Shown piece after piece: positions 44,689 to 52,853 of a DNA stretch of 64,000 nucleotides. The stretch is from Streptomyces lucensis JCM 4490 (GTDB taxonomy: Bacteria; Actinomycetota; Actinomycetes; Streptomycetales; Streptomycetaceae): NCBI RefSeq assembly GCF_014650035.1, contig NZ_BMUE01000002.1, positions 620,001 to 684,000 of the forward strand, written 5' to 3'. The position numbers were made by a program, and so were the translations under genes. The notes beneath the pieces are model-generated. The model saw only the letters and a list, made by a program, of their open reading frames with translations, had not been told where the DNA came from and did not search any database. Position 1 is the stretch's first letter. Every line of letters starts with the position of its first letter.

Positions 44689-44919
44689 ATGTGCCGGAGT
44701 ATCAAGACGCTGCGACCGCCCGTGCTGCCCGACGAGGCCACGGAAGAGGACATTCACGCCGCCGCACTGCAGTACGTGCGCAAGGTCTCGGGCTTCCGGG
44801 CCCCCGCCGCCCACAACCGCGAGGTGTTCGACCGCGCGGTGGCCGCGGTGGCCGAGGCCACGGCTGAGTTGCTGGACGGGCTGGAGGTGCGCGGGCGGGC
44901 CGTGCGACCGACGGGGTAG
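44689..44919 (+). CDS. DUF2277 family protein
   Basis: A 76-residue protein that starts MCRSIKTLRPP with a helical core (EDIHAAALQYVRKVSGFRAP). It matches DUF2277. The conserved N-terminal Cys-Arg is typical. The function is unknown. Confidence 0.87.
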   Translation: MCRSIKTLRPPVLPDEATEEDIHAAALQYVRKVSGFRAPAAHNREVFDRAVAAVAEATAELLDGLEVRGRAVRPTG

Positions 44920-44965
44920 AACGGCCGGATGTCGAACGGCTGGATGTTGAACTTGCAAGCACAGA

Positions 44966-44982
44966 TTAGGTTCGCCTAACCT
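44966..44982 (+). promoter_or_regulatory. DtxR/DmdR-type iron box
   Basis: TTAGGTTCGCCTAACCT agrees with the actinobacterial iron-box consensus (TTAGGTTAGSCTAACCTAA). Both the TTAGG...CCTAA and AGGTT...AACCT symmetries are present. It lies 83 bp before the DoxX gene, where a Fe2+-DmdR1 repressor would block transcription. Confidence 0.78.
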
Positions 44983-45064
44983 CTCCTCACTCGGTACCGC
45001 CGCCCCCACGGCCGGCCCCCCACCTCCCCGGCCGGTCCGACCGACACCGAAGAGGAGCCCCTCC

Positions 45065-45550
45065 ATGTCCCCCCTCACATCCGTCATGTCAGCCGTGTCC
45101 GCACGCCTCGATGCCGCTCGGCCCTACGCCCTCGGCCTGTTCCGGGTCGTCGTGGGCCTGCTCTTCGCGGTGCACGGCGCCGCCTCGCTCTTCGGCGTCC
45201 TCGGCGGCGCCGCGGGCACCGACGGCGGCACGATCGACGCCGGCACCTGGCCGGGCTGGTACGCGGCCGTGATCCAGTTCGTCGCCGGCGGTCTGGTGCT
45301 GGTCGGCCTCGGCACCCGTGGGGCCGCGCTGATCGCCTCGGGCTCCATGGCGTACGCGTACTTCGACGTCCACCAGCGGGCCGCCCTGTGGCCCATCCAG
45401 AACGGCGGCGAGCTGTCCGTCCTGTTCTGCTGGGCGTTCTTCCTGCTGGTCTTCACCGGCTCCGGCGCCTTCGGCCTGGACCGGCTCGTCGCGCGGCGCA
45501 CGGCGGTGGCCGATGAGCCGGCGGAGGACCGGACACCGACGGCGGCCTGA
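45065..45550 (+). CDS. DoxX-family membrane protein, iron-regulated
   Basis: A 161-residue protein with four hydrophobic helices and the DoxX pattern (YALGLFRVVVGLLFAVHGAASLFG). DoxX proteins are linked in mycobacteria to a membrane complex with superoxide dismutase and thiol defence. The iron box upstream suggests expression under iron starvation. GAAGAGGAG precedes the ATG. Its TGA starts a triple TGATCAC repeat. Confidence 0.88.
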   Translation: MSPLTSVMSAVSARLDAARPYALGLFRVVVGLLFAVHGAASLFGVLGGAAGTDGGTIDAGTWPGWYAAVIQFVAGGLVLVGLGTRGAALIASGSMAYAYFDVHQRAALWPIQNGGELSVLFCWAFFLLVFTGSGAFGLDRLVARRTAVADEPAEDRTPTAA

Positions 45551-45576
45551 TCACCGCATGATCACCGGCTGATCAC
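45548..45576. repeat. Three TGATCAC repeats at 11-bp spacing
   Basis: TGATCAC begins at 45548, 45559 and 45570, exactly 11 bp apart. The first overlaps the DoxX stop codon. Each contains the palindrome TGATCA. The spacing is about one helical turn, and the array lies 81 bp before the DedA gene. Confidence 0.6.
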
Positions 45577-45656
45577 ACCAGCCCCCAGAGGAACCCGCTG
45601 TCACTCCCCCGGCGTACGCTGTATGGCTGTCAACGGGGGAGTAGTGGGGAGCAGTC

Positions 45657-46271
45657 GTGTTCGAGAGCGTGGGGTCGCTTGCGGCCGGACCGTGGATCTA
45701 TGCCGTGGTGGCGGTGTCCGTGCTGCTCGACGTGTTCGTGCCGGTGCTGCCGAGCGGTGTGCTCGTCATCACGGCCGCCACGGCCGCGGCTGCGGGTTCG
45801 GGTGCGGCGGCGGGCCGGGTCCCGCACGACGTGCCGGACATCGCGGTCCTGATCCTGTCCGCGGCGACCGCCTCGCTCCTCGGCGATCTGGTGGCCTACC
45901 GCCTCGCCTGGCGCGGCGGGGAGCGGCTGGACCGGGCGATAGCCCGGTCCCGGCGTCTGACGACCGCGCAGCAGCGCCTGGGCGATGCCCTCGCCCGGGG
46001 AGGTGGCGCGCTGGTCGTCCTCGCCCGGTTCGCGCCGGCCGGCCGCTCGGTCGTCTCCTTCTGCGCGGGCGCCGCGCATCGCCGTGCCCGTGACTTCCTG
46101 CCCTGGTCCGCGCTGGCCGGGCTGTCCTGGGCCGCCTACAGCGTCGCCCTCGGCTATTACGGCGCGCAGTGGCTGGGTGCGACGTGGCTGGCCACGGGTG
46201 TCTCGGTGGCCGCGCTGTTCGCGGCGGGCGGGGCCGCGGGCTACCTCGTGCGCCGCGGCCCGGCCGCCTGA
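45657..46271 (+). CDS. DedA-family membrane protein
   Basis: A 204-residue protein with about five hydrophobic segments and a DedA signature (RFAPAGRSVVSFCAGAA). DedA proteins flip lipids (for example undecaprenyl phosphate or phosphatidylethanolamine) and affect membrane potential and envelope stress. Start GTG at 45657 gives VFESVGSLAAGPW. It converges on the nuclease gene. Confidence 0.88.
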   Translation: MFESVGSLAAGPWIYAVVAVSVLLDVFVPVLPSGVLVITAATAAAAGSGAAAGRVPHDVPDIAVLILSAATASLLGDLVAYRLAWRGGERLDRAIARSRRLTTAQQRLGDALARGGGALVVLARFAPAGRSVVSFCAGAAHRRARDFLPWSALAGLSWAAYSVALGYYGAQWLGATWLATGVSVAALFAAGGAAGYLVRRGPAA

Positions 46272-46365
46272 GGCGGCCCGGTCGGCGAACGGGGCCCGGC
46301 CGGCGGACGTAGGGCGGCCGGCAGAGGTCAGCCCGGCCGCCTGACTCAGCCCGGCCGCCTGACGC

Positions 46366-46389
46366 GGCGGGGCCGCGGACGGCCCCGCC
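46366..46389. terminator. Terminator between DedA and nuclease genes
   Basis: A perfect 10-bp stem GGCGGGGCCG / CGGCCCCGCC with a CGGA tetraloop lies between convergent stops. Upstream are two more copies of CAGCCCGGCCGCCTGAC, related to the end of dedA, forming a short direct-repeat run (46257-46361). Confidence 0.75.
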
Positions 46390-46414
46390 CGCCGGTGCTG
46401 TCCGGTGCGGAGGG

Positions 46415-47059
46415 TCAGCAGCCGGCCAGGTAGTTCGTCAGCGCGCTCTTCTCGGCCGAGTCGACGGAGAGGTTGTAGTAGTACTTCACCTGCACCCAGG
46501 CGCGGACGTAGGTGCACCGGTAGGCGGTGCGCGACGGCATCCAGGTGGCCGGGTCCTGGTCGCCCTTGGCCTGGTTGACGTTGTCCGTCACGGCGATGAG
46601 CTGGGGCCGGGTCAGGTCGTTGGCGAAGGCCTGGCGCTGGGCGGTGGTCCACTTGCTCGCGCCGGAGTCCCAGGCCTCGGCCAGCGGCACGAGGTGGTCG
46701 ATGTCGAGGTCGGAGGCGGCGGTCCACGTCGCGCCGTCGTACTGGGAGTACCAGCTGCCGCTGGTGGCCGCGCAGGAGGAGTCGGTGACGACGCCCGAGC
46801 CGTCGCGCTTGAGGACCGTCTCGCGGGTGTTGCAGGCGCCGCTGACGGTGATCCAGTGCGGGAAGAGGTCGCGGCTGTAGCCGGTGCGGTTCTCGGTGGC
46901 CACGGTCAGCTGGGAGAGGTAGCCGCGGGCGGTGGCGGCGCTGACCGGCGTGGGCAGGGCGGCGGAGGCGGTCGGGGAGTTGAACAGGGCGGCGGAGGCT
47001 GTCAGGCCGGTGAGGGTCGCGAGTATGCTCAGCCGTCGACGCGCGTAGAACCTGGACAT
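46415..47059 (-). CDS. Secreted HNH/GmrSD-type endonuclease
   Basis: A 214-residue protein with a signal peptide (about 1-33, cleavage after TASA). The nuclease core DLDIDHLVPLAEAWDSGAS is the HNH/DUF1524-type DH motif, followed by an Asn (LIAVTDNVNQAKGDQDPATW). Four cysteines (CNTR, SSC, YRC, AGC) could form disulfides in the exported enzyme. Such nucleases release nucleotides from external DNA. It is well separated from its neighbour by riboswitch-containing DNA. Confidence 0.88.
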   Translation of the reverse strand: MSRFYARRRLSILATLTGLTASAALFNSPTASAALPTPVSAATARGYLSQLTVATENRTGYSRDLFPHWITVSGACNTRETVLKRDGSGVVTDSSCAATSGSWYSQYDGATWTAASDLDIDHLVPLAEAWDSGASKWTTAQRQAFANDLTRPQLIAVTDNVNQAKGDQDPATWMPSRTAYRCTYVRAWVQVKYYYNLSVDSAEKSALTNYLAGC

Positions 47060-47216
47060 GCGAACTCCCTGGTGGGGTGGGGGGGTTGGGCACGAGCGAG
47101 GGAATGCTCGCGAGGCTGCGTTGCCGGCAGGTGAGCGCTCGGTAAGAAGCTAGTGACGTGCTCATGACATGACAAGGTTCACGACGGAACCTTCACATCC
47201 CGTACGATGGGGCGCG

Positions 47217-47321
47217 CAGAAGGGGAGTAGCTCTTCGCCGGACCGTCGACATACTGCTCAGCCAGGCTGAGCCGGCGCCCGGAGGCGGATCCTGTGGTCC
47301 GCCAGCGAGACCTTCGGCAAG
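47217..47321 (+). ncRNA. yybP-ykoY manganese riboswitch
   Basis: Conserved core segments are present in order: AAGGGGAGTAGC (near 47220), GTCGACATACTG (near 47246), GCCCGGAGGCGG (near 47277) and AGCGAGACCTT (near 47304). The first and last would pair as the closing stem (AAGG with CCTT) and form the metal site. A following hairpin GCCCGTGC/GCACGGGC (47330-47352) is the probable expression platform. It lies in front of a GDT1-type gene, a classic target of this manganese sensor, which usually turns the gene on in high Mn2+. Confidence 0.92.
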
Positions 47322-47432
47322 CAGTGCACGCCCGTGCTTTCCCGGCACGGGCACCCAGTGCGCTGCCGTGCCGAGGTGTCATCGCATGACGTACCGCACT
47401 CTCGGTGGGCAGCCCCGACCGATTGAGGAACC

Positions 47433-48014
47433 TTGATCAGCATCTCCGTGACGGCACTGGTCTTCGGCGTCGTCTTCCTCGCCGAACTGCCGGACAAGAC
47501 GGCGCTCGCGGGCCTCGTCCTCGGCACCCGATACCGCGCCTCCTACGTCTTCGCGGGCGTGGCCGCCGCCTTCCTGCTGCACGTCGTGCTCGCCGTCGCC
47601 GCGGGCAGTGTTCTGACCCTGCTGCCGCAGCAGATCGTGCACGCCGTCACCGGCGTGCTCTTCCTCGGCGGGGCCGCGATGCTGCTGTGGCACAAGGACG
47701 AGCACGAGGAGGAGATCAAGAAGCCCGCCGACCAGTCCTTCTGGAAGGTCGCGGGCGCGGGCTTCACGCTCATCCTCGTCGCCGAGTTCGGCGATCTCAC
47801 CCAGATCATGACCGCCAACCTGGCCGCCCGCTACGACGACCCGCTGTCCGTCGGCCTGGGTGCCGTGCTGGGACTGTGGGCCGTGGCCGGACTCGGCATC
47901 GTGGGCGGAAAGGCCCTGATGAAGCGGGTGCCGCTGCGGCTGATCACGCGGATCGCCGCACTGCTGATGCTGGCCCTCGGCGTCTGGAGCCTCTACGAGG
48001 CCGTGGCGGGCTGA
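47433..48014 (+). CDS. TMEM165/GDT1 (UPF0016) manganese exporter
   Basis: A 193-residue protein with six hydrophobic helices in two repeats. Each repeat has the family motif E-x-G/P-D-K/R-T: ELPDKT (about 14-19) and EFGDLTQ (about 115-121). These acidic residues bind Mn2+ or Ca2+ for export. The UUG start has a GAGGAA site. The yybP-ykoY riboswitch upstream ties it to manganese. A terminator follows. Confidence 0.93.
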   Translation: MISISVTALVFGVVFLAELPDKTALAGLVLGTRYRASYVFAGVAAAFLLHVVLAVAAGSVLTLLPQQIVHAVTGVLFLGGAAMLLWHKDEHEEEIKKPADQSFWKVAGAGFTLILVAEFGDLTQIMTANLAARYDDPLSVGLGAVLGLWAVAGLGIVGGKALMKRVPLRLITRIAALLMLALGVWSLYEAVAG

Positions 48015-48078
48015 GCCGCGCACGCGCCGGGCGTGGTGGCGTGACCGCGCCAGGTTTTGTACCGTAGAGAAACAAAGT

Positions 48079-48120
48079 GGCTCCCGCCCGTTCACCCTGA
48101 CCGGCGGGCGGGGCCGTTTT
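48079..48120 (+). terminator. Intrinsic terminator after GDT1 gene
   Basis: GGCTCCCGCCCG pairs with CGGGCGGGGCC (one bulge), followed by GTTTTG. This stem ends the manganese-exporter transcript before the HAD gene. Confidence 0.75.
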
Positions 48121-48181
48121 GTCCCCCTGTCTCTTTTCTCCGCTTCCCTTTTCCGCCACGGGGAGTCCCTGGGAGCTGCCG

Positions 48182-48850
48182 ATGCCGGCCACCGCCACAC
48201 CCGCCGTCCTCACCGCCCGCGCCCTCCTGCTCGACATGGACGGCACCCTCGTCGACTCGGACGCCGTCGTGGAACGCATCTGGCGGCGCTGGGCCGGACA
48301 GCACGGACTGGACGGCGACGAGGTGATGAAGGTCGTGCACGGGCGGCAGGGGCACGCCTCGATGGCGGTGCTGCTGCCTGGCCGGCCGATGGCGCAGAAC
48401 CTTGCCGACAACGCGCGCATGCTCGCCGCGGAGACCGCCGACATGGACGGCGTGGTCGAGGTGCCCGGCGCCGCCGCCTTCCTCGCCTCCCTGCGCGGTG
48501 TGCCGCACGCCCTCGTGACATCGGCCGACGTCGCCCTGTCCGGCGCCCGCATGGCCGCCGCGGGGCTGACGCCGCCCGAGGTGCGCGTCACCGCCGAGTC
48601 GGTGGGCGCGAGCAAGCCCGACCCCGAGGGGTTCCTGAAGGGGGCGGCGGAGCTGGGCGTGGATCCTGAGGACTGCGTCGTCTTCGAGGACTCGCAGGCG
48701 GGCATCGCGGCCGGGCGAGCGGCCGGTATGCGGGTCGTGGGAGTGGGGGAGCGGGCCCGCGCGTACGGTCCGGATGTCGTGGTGCGGGACCTGACGCAGG
48801 TGCGGGTGGAGCCCGCCGGGGACGGAACGGTACGACTGCACCTGGGCTGA
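48182..48850 (+). CDS. HAD-family phosphatase (sugar phosphatase-like)
   Basis: A 222-residue HAD hydrolase. DMDGTLVDSD is motif 1 with the nucleophile Asp; VTSAD is motif 2; GASKPDP is motif 3; VVFEDSQAGIAAGRAAGM is motif 4. The cap domain is the small alpha-helical type of phosphoglycolate or 2-deoxyglucose-6-phosphate phosphatase-like enzymes. ATG at 48182 is close to GGGAGCTG. Its substrate is unknown. Confidence 0.9.
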   Translation: MPATATPAVLTARALLLDMDGTLVDSDAVVERIWRRWAGQHGLDGDEVMKVVHGRQGHASMAVLLPGRPMAQNLADNARMLAAETADMDGVVEVPGAAAFLASLRGVPHALVTSADVALSGARMAAAGLTPPEVRVTAESVGASKPDPEGFLKGAAELGVDPEDCVVFEDSQAGIAAGRAAGMRVVGVGERARAYGPDVVVRDLTQVRVEPAGDGTVRLHLG

Positions 48851-48942
48851 GGCGGCCACCCCGCACTCATGCGCCTCGAAGCCTCGCACGCCTGCCCTTC
48901 GCAGTGGCCACCCCGCACGCCCGCCCCCTCGGGAACGCACGG

Positions 48943-49935
48943 CTACCAGGTCTCCCCTTCCAGGCTCGCCCGTGTCCGGGGGCCGTAGACGCCGAGTGCG
49001 TCGCCCTGGATGCCGCGGGCCTGCTGGTAGGTGCGCACCGCGTCCTCCACGGGGCGGGTGTAGGCGCCGTCGATGCGGCCGGTGTAGAGGTTCAGCGCGC
49101 TCAGCCGGGCCTGCAGGTCGATGACCTCGAGACCTTCGTCGCCGCGGCGGAGGGTGAGGGCGCTCGCCGACGGACCGGGGGTCCCGGACGCCGTGCGCGA
49201 AGGCGCCGGGGCCGACGCACTGGCGGACGTGCTGCCGGGTGCGCTGCGGGACACCGAGGGCGTCGGGTCCGCGGCGGGGGCCCGGGGTGGCGCGGCCGGC
49301 GGGGGCACGGGCCGGGACGCCGGCCCGGAGGGGGCGGCAGAGCGGTGCGACGACGCTCGCGTCCCGTCCGGCACGCTCTCCCGTACCTGGGGAGCGGCCC
49401 GGCCACGGGCCGGCGGGTGGTAGGAGAACAGCCCGCTCGCGGCGGCGGCAGCCAGCAGGAGGGCCACCCCGGCGCCCGCGACCGCGAGCAGGACGGCACG
49501 ACGGGCCCCGCGTGAACGACCGCCGGGACCGGCCGGCACCGGTGACGGTCCCGGTGCCGGCTCCGATGACGGTTCGGCGGAGGAGCCGTCCGCCGGCGCT
49601 CGTGCCGTGCCGGCGGCGCTCTCCTCACCGACCCCGAACCCGGACCTGGCCCCCGACGCCGACCCGAATCCGATGGGCGGCGAATCCTCCCGCACCGGCG
49701 TCCGCGCCTCGCCGTCCCCCGGGGTGGGGCCCGCCGCGGGGTCTCCCTCCGCGCTCCCCACCTCCACATACGGCCGTATGCGCAGCGGGTCGAAGTCCTC
49801 CGCCGCTGCCGCCTCCGCCGTACGCGCCTCGGTGTGCGCCTCGGCGGCCCGCCGGGCACAGTCGCATGACGGGGTGCCGTCCGGTCCGCGGGGAGTCCCG
49901 CACTCCGGGCACGTGTGGCCCCTCGGTTCCGCCAT
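48943..49935 (-). CDS. Peptidoglycan-binding protein with N-terminal zinc ribbon
   Basis: A 330-residue protein. A short zinc-ribbon head (CPEC and CDC, residues 9-26) is followed by an acidic linker, one membrane helix (ARRAVLLAVAGAGVALLLAAAA), a Ser/Pro/Ala-rich external stalk and a C-terminal PG_binding_1 domain (LRRGDEGLEVIDLQARL...YTRPVEDAVRTYQQARGI). It could link a cytoplasmic metal or protein contact to the cell wall. ATG at 49935 follows GGGGAGGGG. Confidence 0.87.
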   Translation of the reverse strand: MAEPRGHTCPECGTPRGPDGTPSCDCARRAAEAHTEARTAEAAAAEDFDPLRIRPYVEVGSAEGDPAAGPTPGDGEARTPVREDSPPIGFGSASGARSGFGVGEESAAGTARAPADGSSAEPSSEPAPGPSPVPAGPGGRSRGARRAVLLAVAGAGVALLLAAAAASGLFSYHPPARGRAAPQVRESVPDGTRASSHRSAAPSGPASRPVPPPAAPPRAPAADPTPSVSRSAPGSTSASASAPAPSRTASGTPGPSASALTLRRGDEGLEVIDLQARLSALNLYTGRIDGAYTRPVEDAVRTYQQARGIQGDALGVYGPRTRASLEGETW

Positions 49936-50064
49936 GTGTTCGTCCCCTCCCCGCACGGGCTCCAGAGATTATGCAGACTCCCTTCACATCGGCGGGACTC
50001 AACAGGCCATAAACGGTGACTCCCCCCACGATGGAAGATGCGCACCGAGCCCCGGGAGGTCTCC

Positions 50065-52104
50065 ATGGCCCTGGACACGCACGGCACGGCCGAGGACGTG
50101 AACCGCGGCGAACACGTCCCGGGCAGCGTGTTCGTCCCGATCGGCGCCCTGCTGCTCGGGCTGCTGCTCGCCGCGCTCGACCAGACCATAGTGGCGACCG
50201 CGCTGCCCACCATCGTCAGCGATCTCGGGGGACTGGAGCACCTGTCCTGGGTCGTCACCGCCTATCTCCTCGCGTCGACCGCCGCGACCCCGCTGTGGGG
50301 CAAGCTCGGCGACCAGTACGGACGCAAACGCCTGTTCCAGACCGCGATCGTCATCTTCCTCATCGGCTCCGCGCTGTGCGGCATGGCCCAGGACATGTCG
50401 CAGCTCATCGGCTTCCGGGCGCTGCAGGGCCTGGGCGGCGGCGGGCTCATGGTGCTGTCGATGGCGATCGTCGGGGACCTCGTGCCGCCCCGTGAACGCG
50501 GCCGCTACCAGGGCCTGTTCGGCGCCGTGTTCGGCGCGACCAGCGTGCTCGGGCCGCTCCTCGGCGGGCTGTTCACCGAGCACCTGAGCTGGCGCTGGGT
50601 GTTCTACGTCAACCTGCCCGTCGGCGTCGTCGCGCTCGCCGTCATCGCCGCCGCCCTGCACATCCCGCGCCGCACCGCCCGGCACGTCATCGACTACCTC
50701 GGCACCTTCCTGATCGCCTCGGTCGCCACCTGCCTGGTCCTCGTCGCCTCCCTCGGCGGTACGACCTGGGCGTGGGGCTCCCCACAGATCATCGGGCTCG
50801 CCGTGCTGGGCGTCGTGCTCGCCGTGGCGTTCGTCGCCGTGGAACGCCTGGCCGCCGAACCGGTGCTGCCGCTGGGGCTCTTCCGCATCCGCACCTTCAC
50901 GCTCGCCGCCGTCATCAGTTTCATCATCGGTTTCGCCATGTTCGGCGCCATGACCTACCTGCCGACGTTCCTCCAGGTCGTGCACGGCGTCACCCCGACC
51001 ATGTCCGGCGTGCACATGCTGCCCATGGTGTTCGGTCTGCTGCTGTCCTCCACGGCGTCCGGGCAGATCGTCAGCCGCACCGGCCGCTGGAAGGTCTTCC
51101 CGCTGGCCGGCACGGCCGTCACGACCCTCGGCCTGCTCCTGCTGCACCGGCTCGACGAGCACAGCTCCACCACCCAGATGAGCGTCTGCTTCTTCGTCTT
51201 CGGCCTCGGTCTGGGCCTGGTCATGCAGGTCCTGATCCTGATCGTGCAGAACGCGGTCTCCTACGAGGACCTCGGCGTCGCCACCTCCGGCGCGACCTTC
51301 TTCCGGTCCATCGGCGCCTCCTTCGGCGTCGCCATCTTCGGCACCGTCTTCGCGAGCCGGCTCGGCGACAAGCTCGTCGACGCCTTCCGGGGCGTGCGCC
51401 TGCCGCCCGGGGCCGGCGCCGACGCGCTCAAGGCGGACCCGCGGGGCATCGCCGCGCTGCCGCCCGCGCTGCGCCCGGCGGCCCTGCACGCCTACGCCTC
51501 CGCCATCACCGACGTCTTCCTCTACGCCGCCCCCGTCGCCGCCCTCGGCTTCGTGCTGGCCTGGTTCCTCAAGGAGGACCGGCTGCGCGGCTCGGTCACC
51601 GCGCCCGACGCCTCCGAGACCATCCCGCCCAACCCGGTCGAGCGCTCCTCCTACGAGGAGGTGTGCCGCGCCCTGTCCCTGCTCGGCACCCGGGAGGGCC
51701 GCCGGGAGATCTACCGGGAGATCACCGAACGGGCCGGCTACGACCTGCTGCCGGCCGCCAGCTGGCTGCTGCTGCGCATGCGCAGGTACGGCTCCGTCGA
51801 GCCGGCCGTGCTCGCCGAGCGCACCTCCGTGCCGCTCCAGGCGGTGATGGCGGCCGCCCGCCAGGTCGAGGAGCGGCGCCTCGCCCAGCGCCGGGGCCTG
51901 GACCTGGCGTTGACCGACTCCGGCCGCGAGGTCGCCGAACGGCTCGCCACGGCCCGGGAGGAGTCCCTTGCCGACCTGCTGGGCGACTGGTGGCAGCCGG
52001 GCCGCTCGACCGACCTGAGCCGGCTGGTCCGGGAACTCACCGGCGAACTGTGCGGCGCGGAACGGGAACGGCCGCACAACGGGACGGTCCTCAAGGCCGG
52101 TTGA
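50065..52104 (+). CDS. DHA2 MFS transporter fused to MarR-like wHTH
   Basis: A 679-residue protein. Residues about 20-510 form a 14-helix drug transporter (LDQTIVATALPTIVSDL, GKLGDQYGRKRLFQ). The cytoplasmic C-terminus (about 540-670) is a MarR-like winged helix region (YDLLPAASWLLLRMRRYG, LAERTSVPLQAVMAAARQVEERRLAQRRG, LTDSGREVAERL). The ATG follows GGGAGG. It may sense cargo directly at the membrane, or the extra domain may bind partners. The 3' end overlaps the GNAT gene. Confidence 0.9.
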   Translation: MALDTHGTAEDVNRGEHVPGSVFVPIGALLLGLLLAALDQTIVATALPTIVSDLGGLEHLSWVVTAYLLASTAATPLWGKLGDQYGRKRLFQTAIVIFLIGSALCGMAQDMSQLIGFRALQGLGGGGLMVLSMAIVGDLVPPRERGRYQGLFGAVFGATSVLGPLLGGLFTEHLSWRWVFYVNLPVGVVALAVIAAALHIPRRTARHVIDYLGTFLIASVATCLVLVASLGGTTWAWGSPQIIGLAVLGVVLAVAFVAVERLAAEPVLPLGLFRIRTFTLAAVISFIIGFAMFGAMTYLPTFLQVVHGVTPTMSGVHMLPMVFGLLLSSTASGQIVSRTGRWKVFPLAGTAVTTLGLLLLHRLDEHSSTTQMSVCFFVFGLGLGLVMQVLILIVQNAVSYEDLGVATSGATFFRSIGASFGVAIFGTVFASRLGDKLVDAFRGVRLPPGAGADALKADPRGIAALPPALRPAALHAYASAITDVFLYAAPVAALGFVLAWFLKEDRLRGSVTAPDASETIPPNPVERSSYEEVCRALSLLGTREGRREIYREITERAGYDLLPAASWLLLRMRRYGSVEPAVLAERTSVPLQAVMAAARQVEERRLAQRRGLDLALTDSGREVAERLATAREESLADLLGDWWQPGRSTDLSRLVRELTGELCGAERERPHNGTVLKAG

Positions 52105-52621
52105 CGGCCCGCGCCGCCACCGGCTCCAGCTCCTTGCGGAACCAGTGCTCGGCGTACGGGTCGTCGTTGTGCGGACCGGTCTCGGTGTAGCCCAGGCGGG
52201 CGTACAGGGCGCGGGCCTCGACGAGGTCGGAGCGGGTGTCCAGGACGATCCGGCGGGCGCCGAGCGCGTGGGCGGCCTCCTCCGCGGCCGCCACGAGGAG
52301 CGCGGCCCCGCCCCGGCCGCGCACGCCCTCCACCACGAAGACCCGGGTCAGTTCGGCCGTGTCCGCGTCCAGCAGCCGCACACCCGCCGACCCGGCCGGC
52401 TCCCCGTCGTACCGGCCCACGAGCAACCGGCCGCCCGGTGGGGTGAGTTCGGCTCCCGCCTGGGCCGCTATCCCCCGTTCCAGCTCGCCGGGGTCGGTCC
52501 GGTGCCCCTCGTGCAGCAGGTACCAGCGGTCGCTGACCTCCGTGTAGTACGCCCGCCACAGTGCGGCGGCGTCCGGGGAGTCGTACGGCTCGGGGGCGAT
52601 GGTCCACGTCATGCCGGTCAT
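52091..52621 (-). CDS. GNAT-family N-acetyltransferase
   Basis: A 176-residue GNAT enzyme. The acetyl-CoA loop is VRGRGGAALLVAAAEEA; the strand RVFVVEG and helix VEARALYARLGYTETG are typical. ATG codons at 52621 and 52612 are both possible. It converges on and overlaps the MFS gene by 14 bp. The substrate is unknown. Confidence 0.85.
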   Translation of the reverse strand: MTGMTWTIAPEPYDSPDAAALWRAYYTEVSDRWYLLHEGHRTDPGELERGIAAQAGAELTPPGGRLLVGRYDGEPAGSAGVRLLDADTAELTRVFVVEGVRGRGGAALLVAAAEEAAHALGARRIVLDTRSDLVEARALYARLGYTETGPHNDDPYAEHWFRKELEPVAARAVNRP

Positions 52622-52853
52622 TGTCGGGAGACGCCGCGCGCCCCGCGCAACCGGATATCGCGGGTCCGGGAGACGCCCCGCGCCCCGAGCGAGCGGGCGA
52701 GCGGGCCCGGGCGGACGTGCCCCGGCGCACGGACGGCGACAGCGCCGGGAATCCGGCCCCCGGTCCCGGCGTGCGCCCGCCGTTTGTGGGCCGACTTCCG
52801 GGTCACCCGAAGGGTGAGCCGGCCAGTGGGGCCGGTCCGATCGGAAGGCAACC

